Shown: positions 1 to 16,005, counted from the first letter of the stretch. The stretch is DNA of 64,000 nt from Pseudonocardia sp. 73-21 (GCF_001899645.1 NZ_MKVV01000043.1:1-64000), one strand, 5' to 3'. The notes: generated by a model not told the origin, from the sequence alone. Program-made: numbers and translations.

Positions 1-235
1 CGACCGCGCCCGCGATCCCCAGGAACGCCGCCGCGGACAGGTAGTCACCGGCCAGCGCCGTGCCGTTCTGGGCGCCGGTGAAGGCACTTCCACCGGTGTA
101 GTAGTCAGCGGCCGACCTGGCCCCCCGACCGGACAGATACACCACGATGACGGCCACCAGCGCGAACACCGCGAACACCGCGATATTGATCGCCGGACTC
201 CCGACGACCGGCGCCTGAGCAAGCTGGACTGTCAT
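1..235 (-). CDS. actP: Cation/acetate symporter (sodium:solute symporter family), N-terminal part
   Basis: This is the 5' end of a gene that leaves the window on the left; 78 codons are visible. The ATG at 235 is preceded by a GGAGG ribosome site. The encoded N-terminus has one hydrophobic segment (about residues 16-34), then the DYYTGG motif and a stretch reading GTALAGDYLSAAAFLGIAGA, which is typical of ActP/MctC-type members of the sodium:solute symporter family. These carriers import acetate and other short monocarboxylates across the inner membrane. Family assignment is firm; the substrate is inferred. No partner gene (such as a DUF485 protein) is visible upstream. Confidence 0.8.
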   Translation of the reverse strand, partial: MTVQLAQAPVVGSPAINIAVFAVFALVAVIVVYLSGRGARSAADYYTGGSAFTGAQNGTALAGDYLSAAAFLGIAGAV

Positions 236-754
236 AGTCAAACCTCCGCAACCCCGGACAGGGCCCGGACACCCACGTTGCTCGCCTCAACGACTCCCCA
301 CCCAGAAGGTCACGAAGCATCTGCCGACCTGACGGCCTTCCTGCCTGCCAGGAGTGTCTCCGGAGTCGGCCGCAGCTGCCCCGGCCAAGAACTGTGCAGG
401 CGCGCTGGAGCAACGAATCGGCCAGCGTCAGTTGCGATCGTGAGGGTCTGGATTGCGGCAGCGAGCTCGGACCTGGGTCCCGCAGCCAACTCGGGTCGAC
501 GGCGCGTCGGGATTGACCCCCTGACGACGCTAGAGGGTCAGTCACAGCACGTCGTCGACTGGCGCCGGCGGGTCCGCCGGTTGCAGCAAGCACCTCATCT
601 GATCATCGTGTGGTCCGATCCGGGAACTGCCGCCACATTCGGCCTCGCCGCAGCGGGCGCCGACCTCATCCGACGCTCGGCGGCATCGACACGGTGAACG
701 GTTCGCAGGGTGAACTGACCATGTCCACCCTCTGACCACCACGCGACGTCGAGC
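236..754. other. Intergenic stretch without a convincing gene
   Basis: About 520 bases lie between the symporter start and the 3' end of the NmrA-like gene. Open frames exist on both strands, but none has a recognisable domain or ribosome site. The frame ending near 697 on the plus strand ends in a weakly protein-like stretch around 560-690, which I could not assign. The symporter promoter must lie in the left part. Confidence 0.4.
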
Positions 755-1510
755 TCAGACGCGGGCGGAGCGCTCCGCAAGCCATGCCTCGAAGCCCGTC
801 GGGGCGATGCGGGCCTCGCCGGTCGGAACCAGCTCGTCGTGTTCGAGCACGGCGCCGAAGTACGGGGCGTCAGGGCTGGCCGTGACCGGGCGCTCGTCGT
901 TCTGTGCGGCGAGCACGGGGCGGACGAACTCGGCGAACGGCCGCCGCTCCGGTCCGGCCAGGTCGATGTGGCCGTTGCGCGGTGGCGCGACGGCGACCTC
1001 GGCGAGCGTCGCGGAGACGTCGGCCGCGGCGACGGGCTGGAGATCCGCGGTCGGGAGCACGACCGTGCCGTCCTGCCCCGAGCCCGCGGCGATCAGGTCG
1101 AGGAACTCGAAGAACTGGGTGGCCCGCACGATCGTGAACGGCACGCCACCGGCACGGATCAACTGCTCCTGCCTGGTCTTCGCCCGCAGGTAGCCGCTGG
1201 CGGGAACGCGGTCGGTGCCGACGATCGACAGGGCGACGTGGTGGCCGACACCCGCCACGAGTTCGGCGTTCAGCAGCGTCCGGGTCGAGCGGGTGAAGAA
1301 GTCCAGCACAGGGCCGTCCTCGAACGACGGGGAGTTCGTCACGTCCACCACGACCGTCGCGCCCGCCAGCGCCTCGGCCACCCCGGCACCGGTCAGTGTG
1401 TTCACCCCGGTCGACGGCGACGCGGGCGCCGCGTCGTGGCCCGCCTCCCGCAACAACGACACCAGTGCCGACCCGATCAACCCGGTTCCACCCACGACGA
1501 CGATGCGCAC
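755..1510 (-). CDS. NmrA-like NAD(P)-binding atypical SDR
   Basis: A 251-residue protein begins with a Rossmann nucleotide-binding motif (VVVGGTGLIGSALV, residues 4-17). Its later features resemble NmrA / NAD(P)H-quinone-reductase-like atypical SDRs: YLRAKTRQEQLI in the middle, then VPFTIVRATQFFEF. GTG at 1510 is preferred because an AAGGAG lies 8 nt upstream; the GTG codons further out leave too little space. Such proteins are usually cytosolic NAD(P)H-dependent reductases or redox sensors. It is divergent from the Rrf2 regulator, with about 80 bp between them that holds inverted and direct repeats, so it is probably controlled by that regulator. The substrate is unknown. Confidence 0.8.
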   Translation of the reverse strand: MRIVVVGGTGLIGSALVSLLREAGHDAAPASPSTGVNTLTGAGVAEALAGATVVVDVTNSPSFEDGPVLDFFTRSTRTLLNAELVAGVGHHVALSIVGTDRVPASGYLRAKTRQEQLIRAGGVPFTIVRATQFFEFLDLIAAGSGQDGTVVLPTADLQPVAAADVSATLAEVAVAPPRNGHIDLAGPERRPFAEFVRPVLAAQNDERPVTASPDAPYFGAVLEHDELVPTGEARIAPTGFEAWLAERSARV

Positions 1511-1532
1511 GGCCACCACTCCTTAATTCGGA

Positions 1533-1575
1533 TACCTTCTGTCCGAGAAGATACCCGGACAGTACCTGTCCGAGT
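1533..1575. promoter_or_regulatory. Putative Rrf2 operator/promoter region
   Basis: The divergent gap holds a perfect inverted repeat, CGGACAG-TAC-CTGTCCG, at 1556-1572. The octamer TGTCCGAG occurs twice in direct orientation, at 1540-1547 and 1567-1574, 27 bp apart. Sitting between an Rrf2 regulator and its divergent neighbour, this is the expected place for autoregulatory binding sites. Function is inferred. Confidence 0.5.
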
Positions 1576-1591
1576 CAAGTACGCTGTGGCG

Positions 1592-2080
1592 GTGAAGATG
1601 TCCGGTGGTGTCGAGTGGGGTCTGCACTGCTGCGTCGTTCTCAGTGGCGTGAGCGGTTCCCCGGAGCCGGTGTCCGCTGCACGGCTCGCGGAGTTCCATG
1701 ACGTGTCGCCGACCTACCTGGCCAAGCAGATGCAGCTGCTGTCACGAGCCGGACTCGTGCGCTCGACGCAAGGCCAGGCGGGTGGATACCTGCTCACCCG
1801 GCCCGCGACAGAGATCACGGTGCTGCAGGTCGTCGAGGCGATCGACGGTGGGCAGCCCGCCTTCCGCTGCACGGAGGTACGGCAGCGGGGGCCGCTCGCC
1901 GCCCCGCCACAGAGCTGTACGGCACCCTGCGGGATCGCCGCGGTCATGGATGCCGCCGATCGGGCCTGGCGGGCGGCGCTCGCAGCGGTCAGCATCGCGG
2001 ACCTCGCCGCTGATCTGGCCCGGACCGTCGGGGCCGGCACCCTCCCCCGGGTCCGGGAGTGGCTACGGACGGGCGTCTAG
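1592..2080 (+). CDS. Rrf2 family transcriptional regulator with three cysteines
   Basis: A 162-residue Rrf2-type winged-helix regulator. The N-terminal helix-turn-helix covers residues 25-60 (AARLAEFHDVSPTYLAKQMQ), followed by the wing motif GLVRSTQGQAGGYLLTRPA. Three cysteines at about 93, 109 and 113 are spaced as in Fe-S or redox-sensing Rrf2 proteins (IscR, NsrR, RsrR types). The C-terminus has the usual helix. GTG at 1592 or ATG at 1598 could be the start. The gene is divergent from an NmrA-like NAD(P)H reductase, which suggests a redox or nitric-oxide sensing switch for that gene. Cofactor and signal are inferred from the cysteine pattern only. Confidence 0.85.
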   Translation: MKMSGGVEWGLHCCVVLSGVSGSPEPVSAARLAEFHDVSPTYLAKQMQLLSRAGLVRSTQGQAGGYLLTRPATEITVLQVVEAIDGGQPAFRCTEVRQRGPLAAPPQSCTAPCGIAAVMDAADRAWRAALAAVSIADLAADLARTVGAGTLPRVREWLRTGV

Positions 2081-2695
2081 CCTCCGTTACCTGCCGCTCG
2101 CGGAGGTGCCGTGCCGGGGCGACGACGTCGAGCTCGCGGCGTGATGGGTCCGCAGCAGCATTGCCAGGTCGGCGACGCTGGCGTCACGGGTGGTCAGGAA
2201 GGTGTCGGTGCTGGTCACGATGGCTCCGAAGATCCGCAGTACGCTCGATGAATTCGGGCGGCCCCGCTGTCGTGGTGGGGCGCGACTCGCAGGCCCGGCG
2301 TCCGGTCCGACCACGGAGTACCTGGGCGCTCGCCGGATCGACGTGGGAGCGTCGGCCGTCCGAATGATCGAGGAGCAACTCACCAGCGGGCCCACTCGGG
2401 CCGGGCGCACAGCACTTCGCGGCGAGGGCGGCGTCGGGCAGAGTCGGCAGCCCTACCGCTCCCGCCGGGCCGGCGACATCATCAGCCTCGGTGGTCCGCC
2501 ATTGCGGTCGACACCGCCTGGTTTGCTTGGTCCGCTGCACGTCCACATAGCCGCGGATGAAGGCGTCGTCATCGAATCACCCACCGACGCCGGCTCGACC
2601 CGGCGGTGCCGACTCATGACCGGCCGGGCCGCAGCGAGTTCGCTGGGGACTGATCGTGACCGAACTCCGGGTCATCGTGGGGACGGCGGGCGTGG
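2081..2695. other. Gene-poor stretch between Rrf2 and benR
   Basis: No convincing gene is visible in these roughly 600 bases. On the minus strand around 2140-2260 there is a protein-like tail (IFGAIVTSTDTFLTTRDASV and on) that could be the end of a decayed gene, but no domain can be named. The rest reads as GC-driven open frames. The 3' end of benR lies at 2696. Confidence 0.35.
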
Positions 2696-5419
2696 TCAGC
2701 GTCGTGTCGTCACCCTTGCTGCGTGTGCTGCCAGCTCCGTGCGGGACCGCAGGCCCAACTTGGCGTACACCCGAGTGAGGTGGAACTGGACCGTCTTGAC
2801 CGACAACATCATCTCGGCCGCGACCTCCCTGTTGCTCATCCCCTTGGCCACGAACACGGCCACGGTCCTCTCCTGGTCGGTGAGAGTATCCACAAGGGAT
2901 CCGCCACCACGGTGTCCCGGACGGCCGGTATTCAGCTCGCGGTCGCACCGTTCGACGTAGACCTGCGCGCCGAGCTCGACGAACAGCTGGCGGGCGGCCC
3001 TGAGCAGGTCGGCGGCGTCCCGACGTCGACCGGCACGACGCAGGGTGATCCCATGGGCGAAGTCGACGCGGGCACGGTCGTAGGGCAGGGGCAGGCGCTC
3101 GAGCCGCGCGCGGGCGCGGGTGAACGACTCCTCGGCCCCCCCGAGATCGCCGCGGGCGGCCAGCAACCGACCGCGGACGGACCCGAGCCGGGCGGACACC
3201 GAACCGTGTCCCCGCCGCGTCGCGGTCGACTCCAGCGGCGTGAGGAACTCGTCGGCCTCGGCCAGGCGATCGACGAGGACGAGCGCGTTGGCGTAGAGAT
3301 CGTGCCAGGGCCAGAACCCCGGCTCGTCGATGCCGCCACGCGGACCGCGCGCGACGAGCGGAGCAAGGTGCCGGATGACGCCGCCGTAGTCCGATGCCGC
3401 CTCCGCCACGTAGGCACGGGCCAACAGAGCCGGAACGGTCATCACCGTGTAGTCGTGGTCGGCGGCACCGCCCAGGCGGAGGTGGCGCTCGGTGGCGTCG
3501 CGTTCACCACGCAGCGAGTGGATCTGGGCACCGGTCCAGTGCACGATGGGTCGCAGCAGCTCCAGACCGGTGGCGCCGAGGAGGATCTCGGCTCGGTCCA
3601 CCGCCTCGAGCGCTCCCGCCCAGTCCCCGAGCGCGAACCGTGCACGAGCGAGCCAGGCCAGGGCCCACAGCGAGATCCGGTTCGACCCGGTCTGCGCGGC
3701 GTGCGGTGCCGCGAACTCCAGCTCCCGGCGGGCCGCCTGCGGATCGTCCTGGGAGAGGTGCAACCAGCCGAGGCCCATCCGCACCCGTTGATGCTGCGGC
3801 CCGGTCGGGCTCTCCTCGATCGCCTGCCGATAGGCGGTGAACGCCTCGGCGATCTCGCCGCGCGCCGCGTGTCCGAGCCCGACGATCGCCCGCGACTCGA
3901 CCGCTGCCGGGGACCCGGGCGCGGCGTGCTCGACCGCGCGCCCTGCCCAACGCACCAGCTCGTGACCGTCCCATTCGGCCAGCGAGTGCAGGACGCGCCG
4001 CTGGCAGACCACGGCCGCGTCCTCGCGATCGTCGCCCCGGAGTCGCCAGGCGGCGTCGAGGTACGAGGCTGCCTCGGCCCGGCGTCCACGTTGCACCGCG
4101 ACATAGGCCAGCACCGCGTTCCGGCGGGATCCGGAGGGAAGGGCCTCCACCTCGGGCAAGGCGTCGACGGCCTGCCCGAGGAGGCCCGCGCCCGCCAGTG
4201 CGTCTACGGCCTGGATCAGCCGATCAGCGCGGTCGGCCCTGGTCGCGCTGATCCGGCTCGCGTCGATCAGCGCGCCCGCAACAACGGCCCACGCGCCGTC
4301 CTCGGCCTTGCGCTCGGCGAGAGCGACCAGTTCTGCAGCGAGATCGGGGTCGGGCAGTGGCGCGGCCTCGACGCGATGCCGCAGCCGCTCCGTGTCGTCG
4401 CTGACGATGCCGGCCGCCCGCAGGTGCAGGTCGTGCCGGCGGGCTGGTGTGAGTGAGGCGTGGACGGCGCCGCGGACGAACCGGCCGGGGAAGGTGAGCG
4501 CGTCGAGCCCGTGCCCCGCGGCGGGCTCGAGCAGCCCTGCAGCGTGAGCCTCGTCAAGGGCAGCGATCGGGTCCGGGACCTCGCCGAGCGCGGACGCGTC
4601 GGCGAGCACGGGATCGGCGCCGAGCACCGCTGATGCCTCGACGAGTGCCCGCGCGCCCGGCGTGCAGGCATCCAGAGCCGCCTGCACCCGGCTCTGCACC
4701 GACGTCGGCGCCGGTAACCGGGTCTGCCAGTCCGACCAGCGGACGGGTGGCGTGTCGCGAAGGATCTCCAGCAGGTGGCGCGGTAGCCCTCCCGCGTGTT
4801 CGTTGAGACGCCGGGCGACCGGCATCGGCAGGTCGATATCCGCCACCCGGGCGGCGAGCAGGCGCGTCTGCTCGGCGGTCAGCGCCGCCACCCGGATGTG
4901 GACCGCCGGAAGCCGGTCGAGCGTATCGGCCACTTCGGGAGCGGCGACGGCGTCCGACCGCACGAGCAGGAGCAGCAGGCACGAGCCGTCGATCCGGGCT
5001 ACCGCGGACGCGATGGCCCGGATCGAGACCACGTCGGAGTGGTGGGCGTCGTCGATGACGACGAGCAAGGGTTCCGCGGTGGTCCAGCGCCGGCACAGCA
5101 GCGATCCGAGCTCGATCGGGCCGGCCGCGCCCTGCGCCCCGCGGGGGCCCAGCAGCCGGTCGACCAGCGCCCCGTCGACAGCGCCCTCCCAGGGCAATCC
5201 GCTGACCATCGTCGCCCGAACGGAGTCGTGCCGTCGGCGGAAATGCCGCAGCAGCGTCGTCTTCCCGACGCCTGCCGGACCGTCGACAACCGCGACCACC
5301 GGCACCCCCGAGCTCGCCAGCTCGAGGAGTGCGTCGAGCCTGACAAGCTCGGTCGCCGACCCGACGAAGTGCACGTCGTCGTCCGGATGGTCGTCGGAGG
5401 CCGGATGCACGCCACCCAC
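2696..5419 (-). CDS. benR: LuxR-family (LAL) ATPase regulator, BenR-like
   Basis: A 907-residue regulator of the large ATP-binding LuxR type. A Walker A motif (GPAGVGKTT, residues 47-55) and a Walker B-like PLLVVIDDAHHSD lie in the N-terminal AAA domain. A long TPR-like helical middle follows, and a LuxR helix-turn-helix forms the last 65 residues (LTDQERTVAVFVAKGMSNRE, then SVKTVQFHLTRVYAKLGL). GTG at 5419 is taken as the start (an in-frame GTG at 5410 is possible), 11 nt after the benD stop, so the gene is the last of the ben operon. In Corynebacterium glutamicum a LuxR-type BenR next to benABCD activates benzoate catabolism, and position and architecture fit that role here. The inducer is inferred. 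Confidence 0.82.
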   Translation of the reverse strand: MGGVHPASDDHPDDDVHFVGSATELVRLDALLELASSGVPVVAVVDGPAGVGKTTLLRHFRRRHDSVRATMVSGLPWEGAVDGALVDRLLGPRGAQGAAGPIELGSLLCRRWTTAEPLLVVIDDAHHSDVVSIRAIASAVARIDGSCLLLLLVRSDAVAAPEVADTLDRLPAVHIRVAALTAEQTRLLAARVADIDLPMPVARRLNEHAGGLPRHLLEILRDTPPVRWSDWQTRLPAPTSVQSRVQAALDACTPGARALVEASAVLGADPVLADASALGEVPDPIAALDEAHAAGLLEPAAGHGLDALTFPGRFVRGAVHASLTPARRHDLHLRAAGIVSDDTERLRHRVEAAPLPDPDLAAELVALAERKAEDGAWAVVAGALIDASRISATRADRADRLIQAVDALAGAGLLGQAVDALPEVEALPSGSRRNAVLAYVAVQRGRRAEAASYLDAAWRLRGDDREDAAVVCQRRVLHSLAEWDGHELVRWAGRAVEHAAPGSPAAVESRAIVGLGHAARGEIAEAFTAYRQAIEESPTGPQHQRVRMGLGWLHLSQDDPQAARRELEFAAPHAAQTGSNRISLWALAWLARARFALGDWAGALEAVDRAEILLGATGLELLRPIVHWTGAQIHSLRGERDATERHLRLGGAADHDYTVMTVPALLARAYVAEAASDYGGVIRHLAPLVARGPRGGIDEPGFWPWHDLYANALVLVDRLAEADEFLTPLESTATRRGHGSVSARLGSVRGRLLAARGDLGGAEESFTRARARLERLPLPYDRARVDFAHGITLRRAGRRRDAADLLRAARQLFVELGAQVYVERCDRELNTGRPGHRGGGSLVDTLTDQERTVAVFVAKGMSNREVAAEMMLSVKTVQFHLTRVYAKLGLRSRTELAAHAARVTTRR

Positions 5420-5430
5420 CGTAGAGCGGA

Positions 5431-6252
5431 TCAGCCCAGATCCCCACCGGCCACCGGCAGTACCGTGCCGGTCACGTAGGAGGCCTCGTCGGAGGCGAGG
5501 AACAAGATCGCTGCTGCCTGCTCGTCGAGCGTGCCGTAGCGCCCGAGCAACGAGGAGTCGAGCGTCTGGTCGACGTGAGTCTGGAACCAGGCCCGCTCCT
5601 GATCGCTGCGGGCCTCCGGGGTACCACGGGAGATCCGCCGCGGCGGTGCCTCGGTTCCCCCCGGGGCCGTGGCGACGACCCGGATCCCCGCGTCCGCGTA
5701 CTCCAGGGCGAGCGATGCGGTGATCGCGTTGATCCCGCCCTTGGCCGCCGAGTACGGGATGCGGTGCACTCCGCGGGTTGCAGCGGACGAGACGTTGACG
5801 ATCACCCCGCTGGAGCGCTCGACCATCCCGGGCAGTACAGCGCGGCAGCACCACAGGGTGGGCATCAGAGACCGCTGGATCTCCGCGTTGATCTCGTTCT
5901 CGGTGAACTCGACGAAGGGCTTGAAATGGATCGCACCGCCGACGTTGTTCACGAGGACGTCGATCCGGCCCTGCCACGCCTGTGCCTCCCGCACAGCGGC
6001 CGCGGTCCCGCCCCACTGCTCCAGGTCGGCCTCGACGGCAAGTGTCTTGACGCCGTCCGCGAGCAGTCCGTCGGCCACCTCGTGGACCAGCGGGGACCTG
6101 TCGATCAGCACGAGCTGCCCGCCCTCGGCGGCGGCACGCTCCGCGACCGTGCGGCCGATCCCCTGCGCGGCGCCAGTCACGACGACAACCTTGCCGGTGA
6201 AGCGGCCGGGGGTGACGAACCGCGGGCGGCGTCGGGCGGTGTTCTCCGCCAT
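5431..6252 (-). CDS. benD: 1,6-dihydroxycyclohexa-2,4-diene-1-carboxylate dehydrogenase (in frame with benC)
   Basis: A classical SDR of about 273 residues, counted from the ATG at 6252. It has the TGAAQGIG cofactor loop near residue 26, NNVGG, a catalytic serine in the NVSSAA strand and YSAAK as the YxxxK pair. It oxidises benzoate cis-dihydrodiol to catechol with NAD+. The frame is unbroken upstream into the benC/FCD coding region: there is no stop between them. The ATG at 6252 has only a weak GGAG about 17 nt upstream, so BenD may be made as the C-terminal part of a fusion or by internal initiation. benR follows 11 nt downstream. Confidence 0.85.
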   Translation of the reverse strand: MAENTARRRPRFVTPGRFTGKVVVVTGAAQGIGRTVAERAAAEGGQLVLIDRSPLVHEVADGLLADGVKTLAVEADLEQWGGTAAAVREAQAWQGRIDVLVNNVGGAIHFKPFVEFTENEINAEIQRSLMPTLWCCRAVLPGMVERSSGVIVNVSSAATRGVHRIPYSAAKGGINAITASLALEYADAGIRVVATAPGGTEAPPRRISRGTPEARSDQERAWFQTHVDQTLDSSLLGRYGTLDEQAAAILFLASDEASYVTGTVLPVAGGDLG

Positions 6253-8631
<2,379 letters not shown>

Positions 8632-8636
8632 CGGGA

Positions 8637-9989
8637 TCAGGCCTCCCGCTTGTCGATCGCGGCCTGCAGGGTCTTCTGCCAGTAGCCGTGCTGTACGGGG
8701 AACAGTCCCTCGTCCTCGTTGCGCTGTCCGGCCGAGACGACCCCGTCCATGCCCAGGGAGGTGGCGACCTCGTCGGGCCCGCTGAGCCAGTGCTCGGCGC
8801 CGCGGCTCATGTCGTTCCACGGTGCCGCGCCGGCGCGGAAGGTGAGCTGGCAGGAGCGGAACTCCTCCAGGTCGTCGGGGGTGGCCATGCCGGAGGCGTT
8901 GAAGAAGTCCTCGTACTGGCGGATGCGGTGCGTCCGCGCCGCGTTGCTCTCGCCCTTCGGGGCGATGCAGTAGATGGTGACCTCGGTCCTGTCCGGCGCG
9001 ATCGGGCGGAACTGCCGGATCTGCGTGGAGAACTGGTCCATCAGGTACACGTTGGGATAGAGGCAGAGGTTGCGGGAGCCCTTCACCATGAACTCGCCGG
9101 TGGCGTCCCCGAACTGCTCCTTGAGCTCGTCCATCTTGTCCCACAGCGGTCGGTCCTGCGGGTTGGCCGCCCACGTCCACAGGCACAGGTGCCCGTTGGG
9201 GTAGGACCAGTAGCCGCCGCCGGTCTTGCCCCAGCCGCCGGCGTCGAGCGCCTTGGTCTGGTTCTTCGACTCGCCGGTGCCGCGCCGGGAGGTGGTGGCC
9301 GCGTAGTTCCAGTGTGTCGCGCTGACGTGGTAGCCGTCGGCGCCGTTCTCCGCCTGCACCTTCCAGTTGCCGTCGAAGGTGTAGGTGGAGCTGCCGCGCA
9401 GCACCTCCAGGCCGTCGGGCGACTGGTCCACCAGCATGTCGATCACGACCGTGGTGTCGCCCAGGTGCTCGGCGAGCGTGCTCACGTCGGGGTTCAGGCT
9501 GGCGAACAGGAAGCCGCGGTAGGAGTCGAAGCGGGCGACGTGGGTGAGGTCGTGCGAGCCGTTGACGTCGAACGTGGCGGGGTAGCCGGCTCCGTCGGGG
9601 TCCTTGACCTTGAGCAGCTTTCCGTCGTTGCGGAACGTCCACCCGTGGAACGGACATGTCAGCGTGGGCCGGTTGTCGGTCTTCCGGCGGCACAGCATCG
9701 CCCCGCGGTGCGCGCACGCGTTGATCATGCAGTGCAGCTCGCCGTCCTTGTCCCGCGTGATGACGACGGGCTGCCGGCCGATATAGGTGGTCAAGTAGTC
9801 GCCGGGGTTCGCGATCTGGCTGTCGTGCGCCAGGTAGATCCAGTTCCCCTCGAAGATGTGGGCCATCTCGAGTTCGAAGATCTCCTCGTCGGTGAAGATC
9901 CGACGATTGGCGCGGTAGACACCTGCTTCCGGATCGTCGATGACGGCGTCGGCGAGGACGTCGCTGACATGGGAGACATCGAGGGTCAT
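8637..9989 (-). CDS. benA: Benzoate 1,2-dioxygenase large (alpha) subunit
   Basis: A 450-residue Rieske non-haem iron oxygenase alpha subunit. The Rieske ligands are C92 and H94 (CAHRG) and C112 and H115 (CPFHGW). The mononuclear iron site is seen in [16 protein letters not shown], with bridging D218 and ligands H221 and H226. It carries out the first step of benzoate degradation, with BenB as partner and BenC as electron donor. The ATG at 9989 follows a strong GGAGG and is preferred over upstream codons. It is the first gene of the minus-strand ben operon, divergent from the LysR-type regulator. Length and motifs match BenA throughout. Confidence 0.95.
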   Translation of the reverse strand: MTLDVSHVSDVLADAVIDDPEAGVYRANRRIFTDEEIFELEMAHIFEGNWIYLAHDSQIANPGDYLTTYIGRQPVVITRDKDGELHCMINACAHRGAMLCRRKTDNRPTLTCPFHGWTFRNDGKLLKVKDPDGAGYPATFDVNGSHDLTHVARFDSYRGFLFASLNPDVSTLAEHLGDTTVVIDMLVDQSPDGLEVLRGSSTYTFDGNWKVQAENGADGYHVSATHWNYAATTSRRGTGESKNQTKALDAGGWGKTGGGYWSYPNGHLCLWTWAANPQDRPLWDKMDELKEQFGDATGEFMVKGSRNLCLYPNVYLMDQFSTQIRQFRPIAPDRTEVTIYCIAPKGESNAARTHRIRQYEDFFNASGMATPDDLEEFRSCQLTFRAGAAPWNDMSRGAEHWLSGPDEVATSLGMDGVVSAGQRNEDEGLFPVQHGYWQKTLQAAIDKREA

Positions 9990-10072
9990 GGAGGACCTCC
10001 GGTCGATTCGGCGGTGAGTCGAGTTCGGTTGCCTCACTCTCCTGACCGGACATCCAGCACCGCGCCAGGTGT

Positions 10073-10095
10073 ATGCCTAGTCCTGACCTAGGCAT
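10073..10095. promoter_or_regulatory. LysR-type operator candidate between ben and cat clusters
   Basis: A perfect inverted repeat ATGCCTAG-N7-CTAGGCAT lies in the 210-bp divergent region between benA and the LysR gene. It contains the T-N11-A core typical of LysR-regulator binding sites. A second, partial CTAGG element lies near 10128-10132. It could control both clusters; binding is inferred. Confidence 0.6.
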
Positions 10096-10199
10096 TTTTC
10101 AGACTTCGTGGATCTGAATCAAGCCGGACTAGGTCTTTGTGGATGCATGGTCTACCCCCTACCGTGGTGCACCTCGGTACCCGACGAAGGGAGGAGCAC

Positions 10200-11116
10200 G
10201 TGGAGATCCGCCAGCTCCGCTACTTCGTGACCGTGGCACAAACCCGCCACTTCGGGCAGGCAGCAGAGCGCCTGCACATGGCGCAGTCGCCGCTCTCGCA
10301 GGCGATCCGGCAGCTCGAGTCGCAGGTGGGCGCCGCATTGTTCGTCCGCACCACCCGCCGGGTCGACCTCACTCCCGCCGGCGAGGCGCTCCTCCGTGAC
10401 GCCCTCCGGATCCTGGAGTCCGTGGACGCCGCCCAGGGGCGGGTCCGGCTGATCGGGGAGGGCAGCAGCGGGCTCGTCCGCGTCGGGGCGACGGGGCTGG
10501 CGGCATTCCGCCACCTCCCACAGCTCGCCCGGATCGCCGCGCGCGAGCTGCCCGGCCTCGTGCTGCGCTACGTGCCCGACCTCCTGACGCCGGCCCAGGA
10601 GCGCGCGCTCGAGGAGGACCGGATCGACCTGGCCGTGCTGCGGCCCCCGTTGCGCGGTGACGGACTGGAGTCCCGGCTGATCGCCCGGGAACGAGTGGTG
10701 CTCGCCGTCCCGACGACCCATCACCTCGTCGGGGACGAGCCGGTGGCGCTCGCCGAGCTCCGCGAGGAGGACTTCGTGGTCTACGGCGCCCGCGACTCCG
10801 TCGTCGACGCCGCGATCACGCAGGCCTGCTTCGCCGCGGGGTTCCTGCCGCGGCGCGCCCACGAGGTGGCCGAGACCTCGATCATGCTGACGCTCGTGGC
10901 CGCCGGCCTCGGTGTGGCCCTGCTGCCCGAGTCGGTGCTCGCCCTGCGCATCGACGGCGTCCGCTACGTGCCGGTCGCCGACGACATCCACATCGATCTC
11001 GCCCTCGCCTGGCGCCGCGACGACGCCTCTCCGGTGCTCGCGCGGCTCGTGGAGGCGTTGGAGGCCAACGGGTTCGTGCCGCCGGTGCGCCTCGATGTTC
11101 CCACCGGAGGTACCCC

Positions 11117-11120
<4 letters not shown>
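10200..11120 (+). CDS. LysR family regulator, CatR/BenM-like
   Basis: A 306-residue LysR-type regulator. The N-terminal helix-turn-helix (MEIRQLRYFVTVAQTRHFGQ, then AAERLHMAQSPLSQAIRQLE) is followed by a two-lobed LysR substrate-binding domain. CatR and BenM of the same family respond to cis,cis-muconate and benzoate. The GTG at 10200 has a GGGAGGAG ribosome site; an upstream ATG lacks one. Its stop overlaps the start of catB (GTGA at 11117-11120), so it heads the cat operon and sits divergent from benA across a 210-bp gap with an operator-like inverted repeat. The inducer is inferred from the neighbours. Confidence 0.88.
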
Positions 11121-13427
<2,307 letters not shown>

Positions 13428-13672
13428 CCTGCCCGAACGAGCCCGTCCCCGCTGTTGCTCGGTGCGGTGCGACCCGGGAGTGCCGGCCGACAGGGCTGTG
13501 AGCGGTCTCCGCGTGATCCGGGTGCGGTGATCAATCAGACGGCGTCCACTCGACGCGGGTGCTGAGCCGGGCTGCGCACCGTGCGGCGCGTAGGTGCTGC
13601 GGGCCGGGCCCGCGGTTGATAGTGTCTTCGTGCACGAAGGTCGAGCACATTGTCTGGGCGACATCTTCGTAA

Positions 13673-15494
<1,822 letters not shown>

Positions 15495-15534
15495 CGATCG
15501 CCGAAGGCCTGCCCGCTGCGCCGCTCAACGGCCT

Positions 15535-15882
15535 CCTCAGACAGGATCGGTTGTTGAGCGGTCGGGCGACCGCACGGAGGTCGGCGGCGGTGTAGCCGGA
15601 CAGGTCGGTGTGCTTGGGGAAGTACCGGCGCAGCAGCCCATTCATGTTCTCGTTGGAGCCGCGCTGCCAGGGCGAGTGCGGGTCGCGGAACTAGATGTCG
15701 AAGCCGGTCGCGGCGCTGGTCTGGGCGTGCATGGACATCTCCCGGCCCTGGTCCCAGGTCAGCGTCCGGCGCATCGCGGCCGGCAGGTGCGCGGTCTGGG
15801 CGATGAGCGCGTCGCGCATCTGCGGCGCCTTGTGCCCTCGGGGCAGGTGGATCAGCACGACGAAGCGGGTGACCCGGGCCAG
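15535..15882 (-). pseudogene. IS30-family transposase fragment
   Basis: On the minus strand the DDE core can be read: VTRFVVLIHLPRG, LTWDQGREMSMHAQ, then [18 protein letters not shown] and [20 protein letters not shown]. This is diagnostic of IS30 transposases (their C-terminal catalytic half). An in-frame TAG at 15692-15694 precedes FRDPHSPW. The N-terminal half is missing and the C-terminal tail diverges after LNNR. No terminal inverted repeats were recognised, so the element is dead and truncated on both sides. Confidence 0.8.
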
Positions 15883-16005
15883 GTCCTGACCCGCACGCGG
15901 ATCCTCGAACGTCGTGGACCAGAACGTGCTCTACCTGCGACGCAAGGTCGACCGACCGTTCGACGTGGAGCAGTTCGAGACCGTCCGCGGGTCCGGCTAC
16001 CCCCC
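15880..16005 (+). pseudogene. Response regulator C-terminal fragment (OmpR winged helix), inverted
   Basis: The plus strand encodes QVLTRTRILE and, one frame over, NVVDQNVLYLRRKVDRPFDV and EQFETVRGSGY. This is the end of an OmpR-type DNA-binding domain. It is abruptly joined to the IS30 remnant on the left. The matching N-terminal part lies on the opposite strand at about 16040-16573, so this piece looks like the far end of the same gene after an inversion. Confidence 0.7.

Noticed and set aside
278..697. 139-codon plus-strand frame
   Set aside because: Only its end looks protein-like, no family recognised, no ribosome site; mentioned in the intergenic entry.
839..1591. Upstream extension of the Rrf2 frame
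   Set aside because: It lies antisense to the NmrA-like gene; the real regulator starts at 1592 with normal Rrf2 N-terminal sequence.
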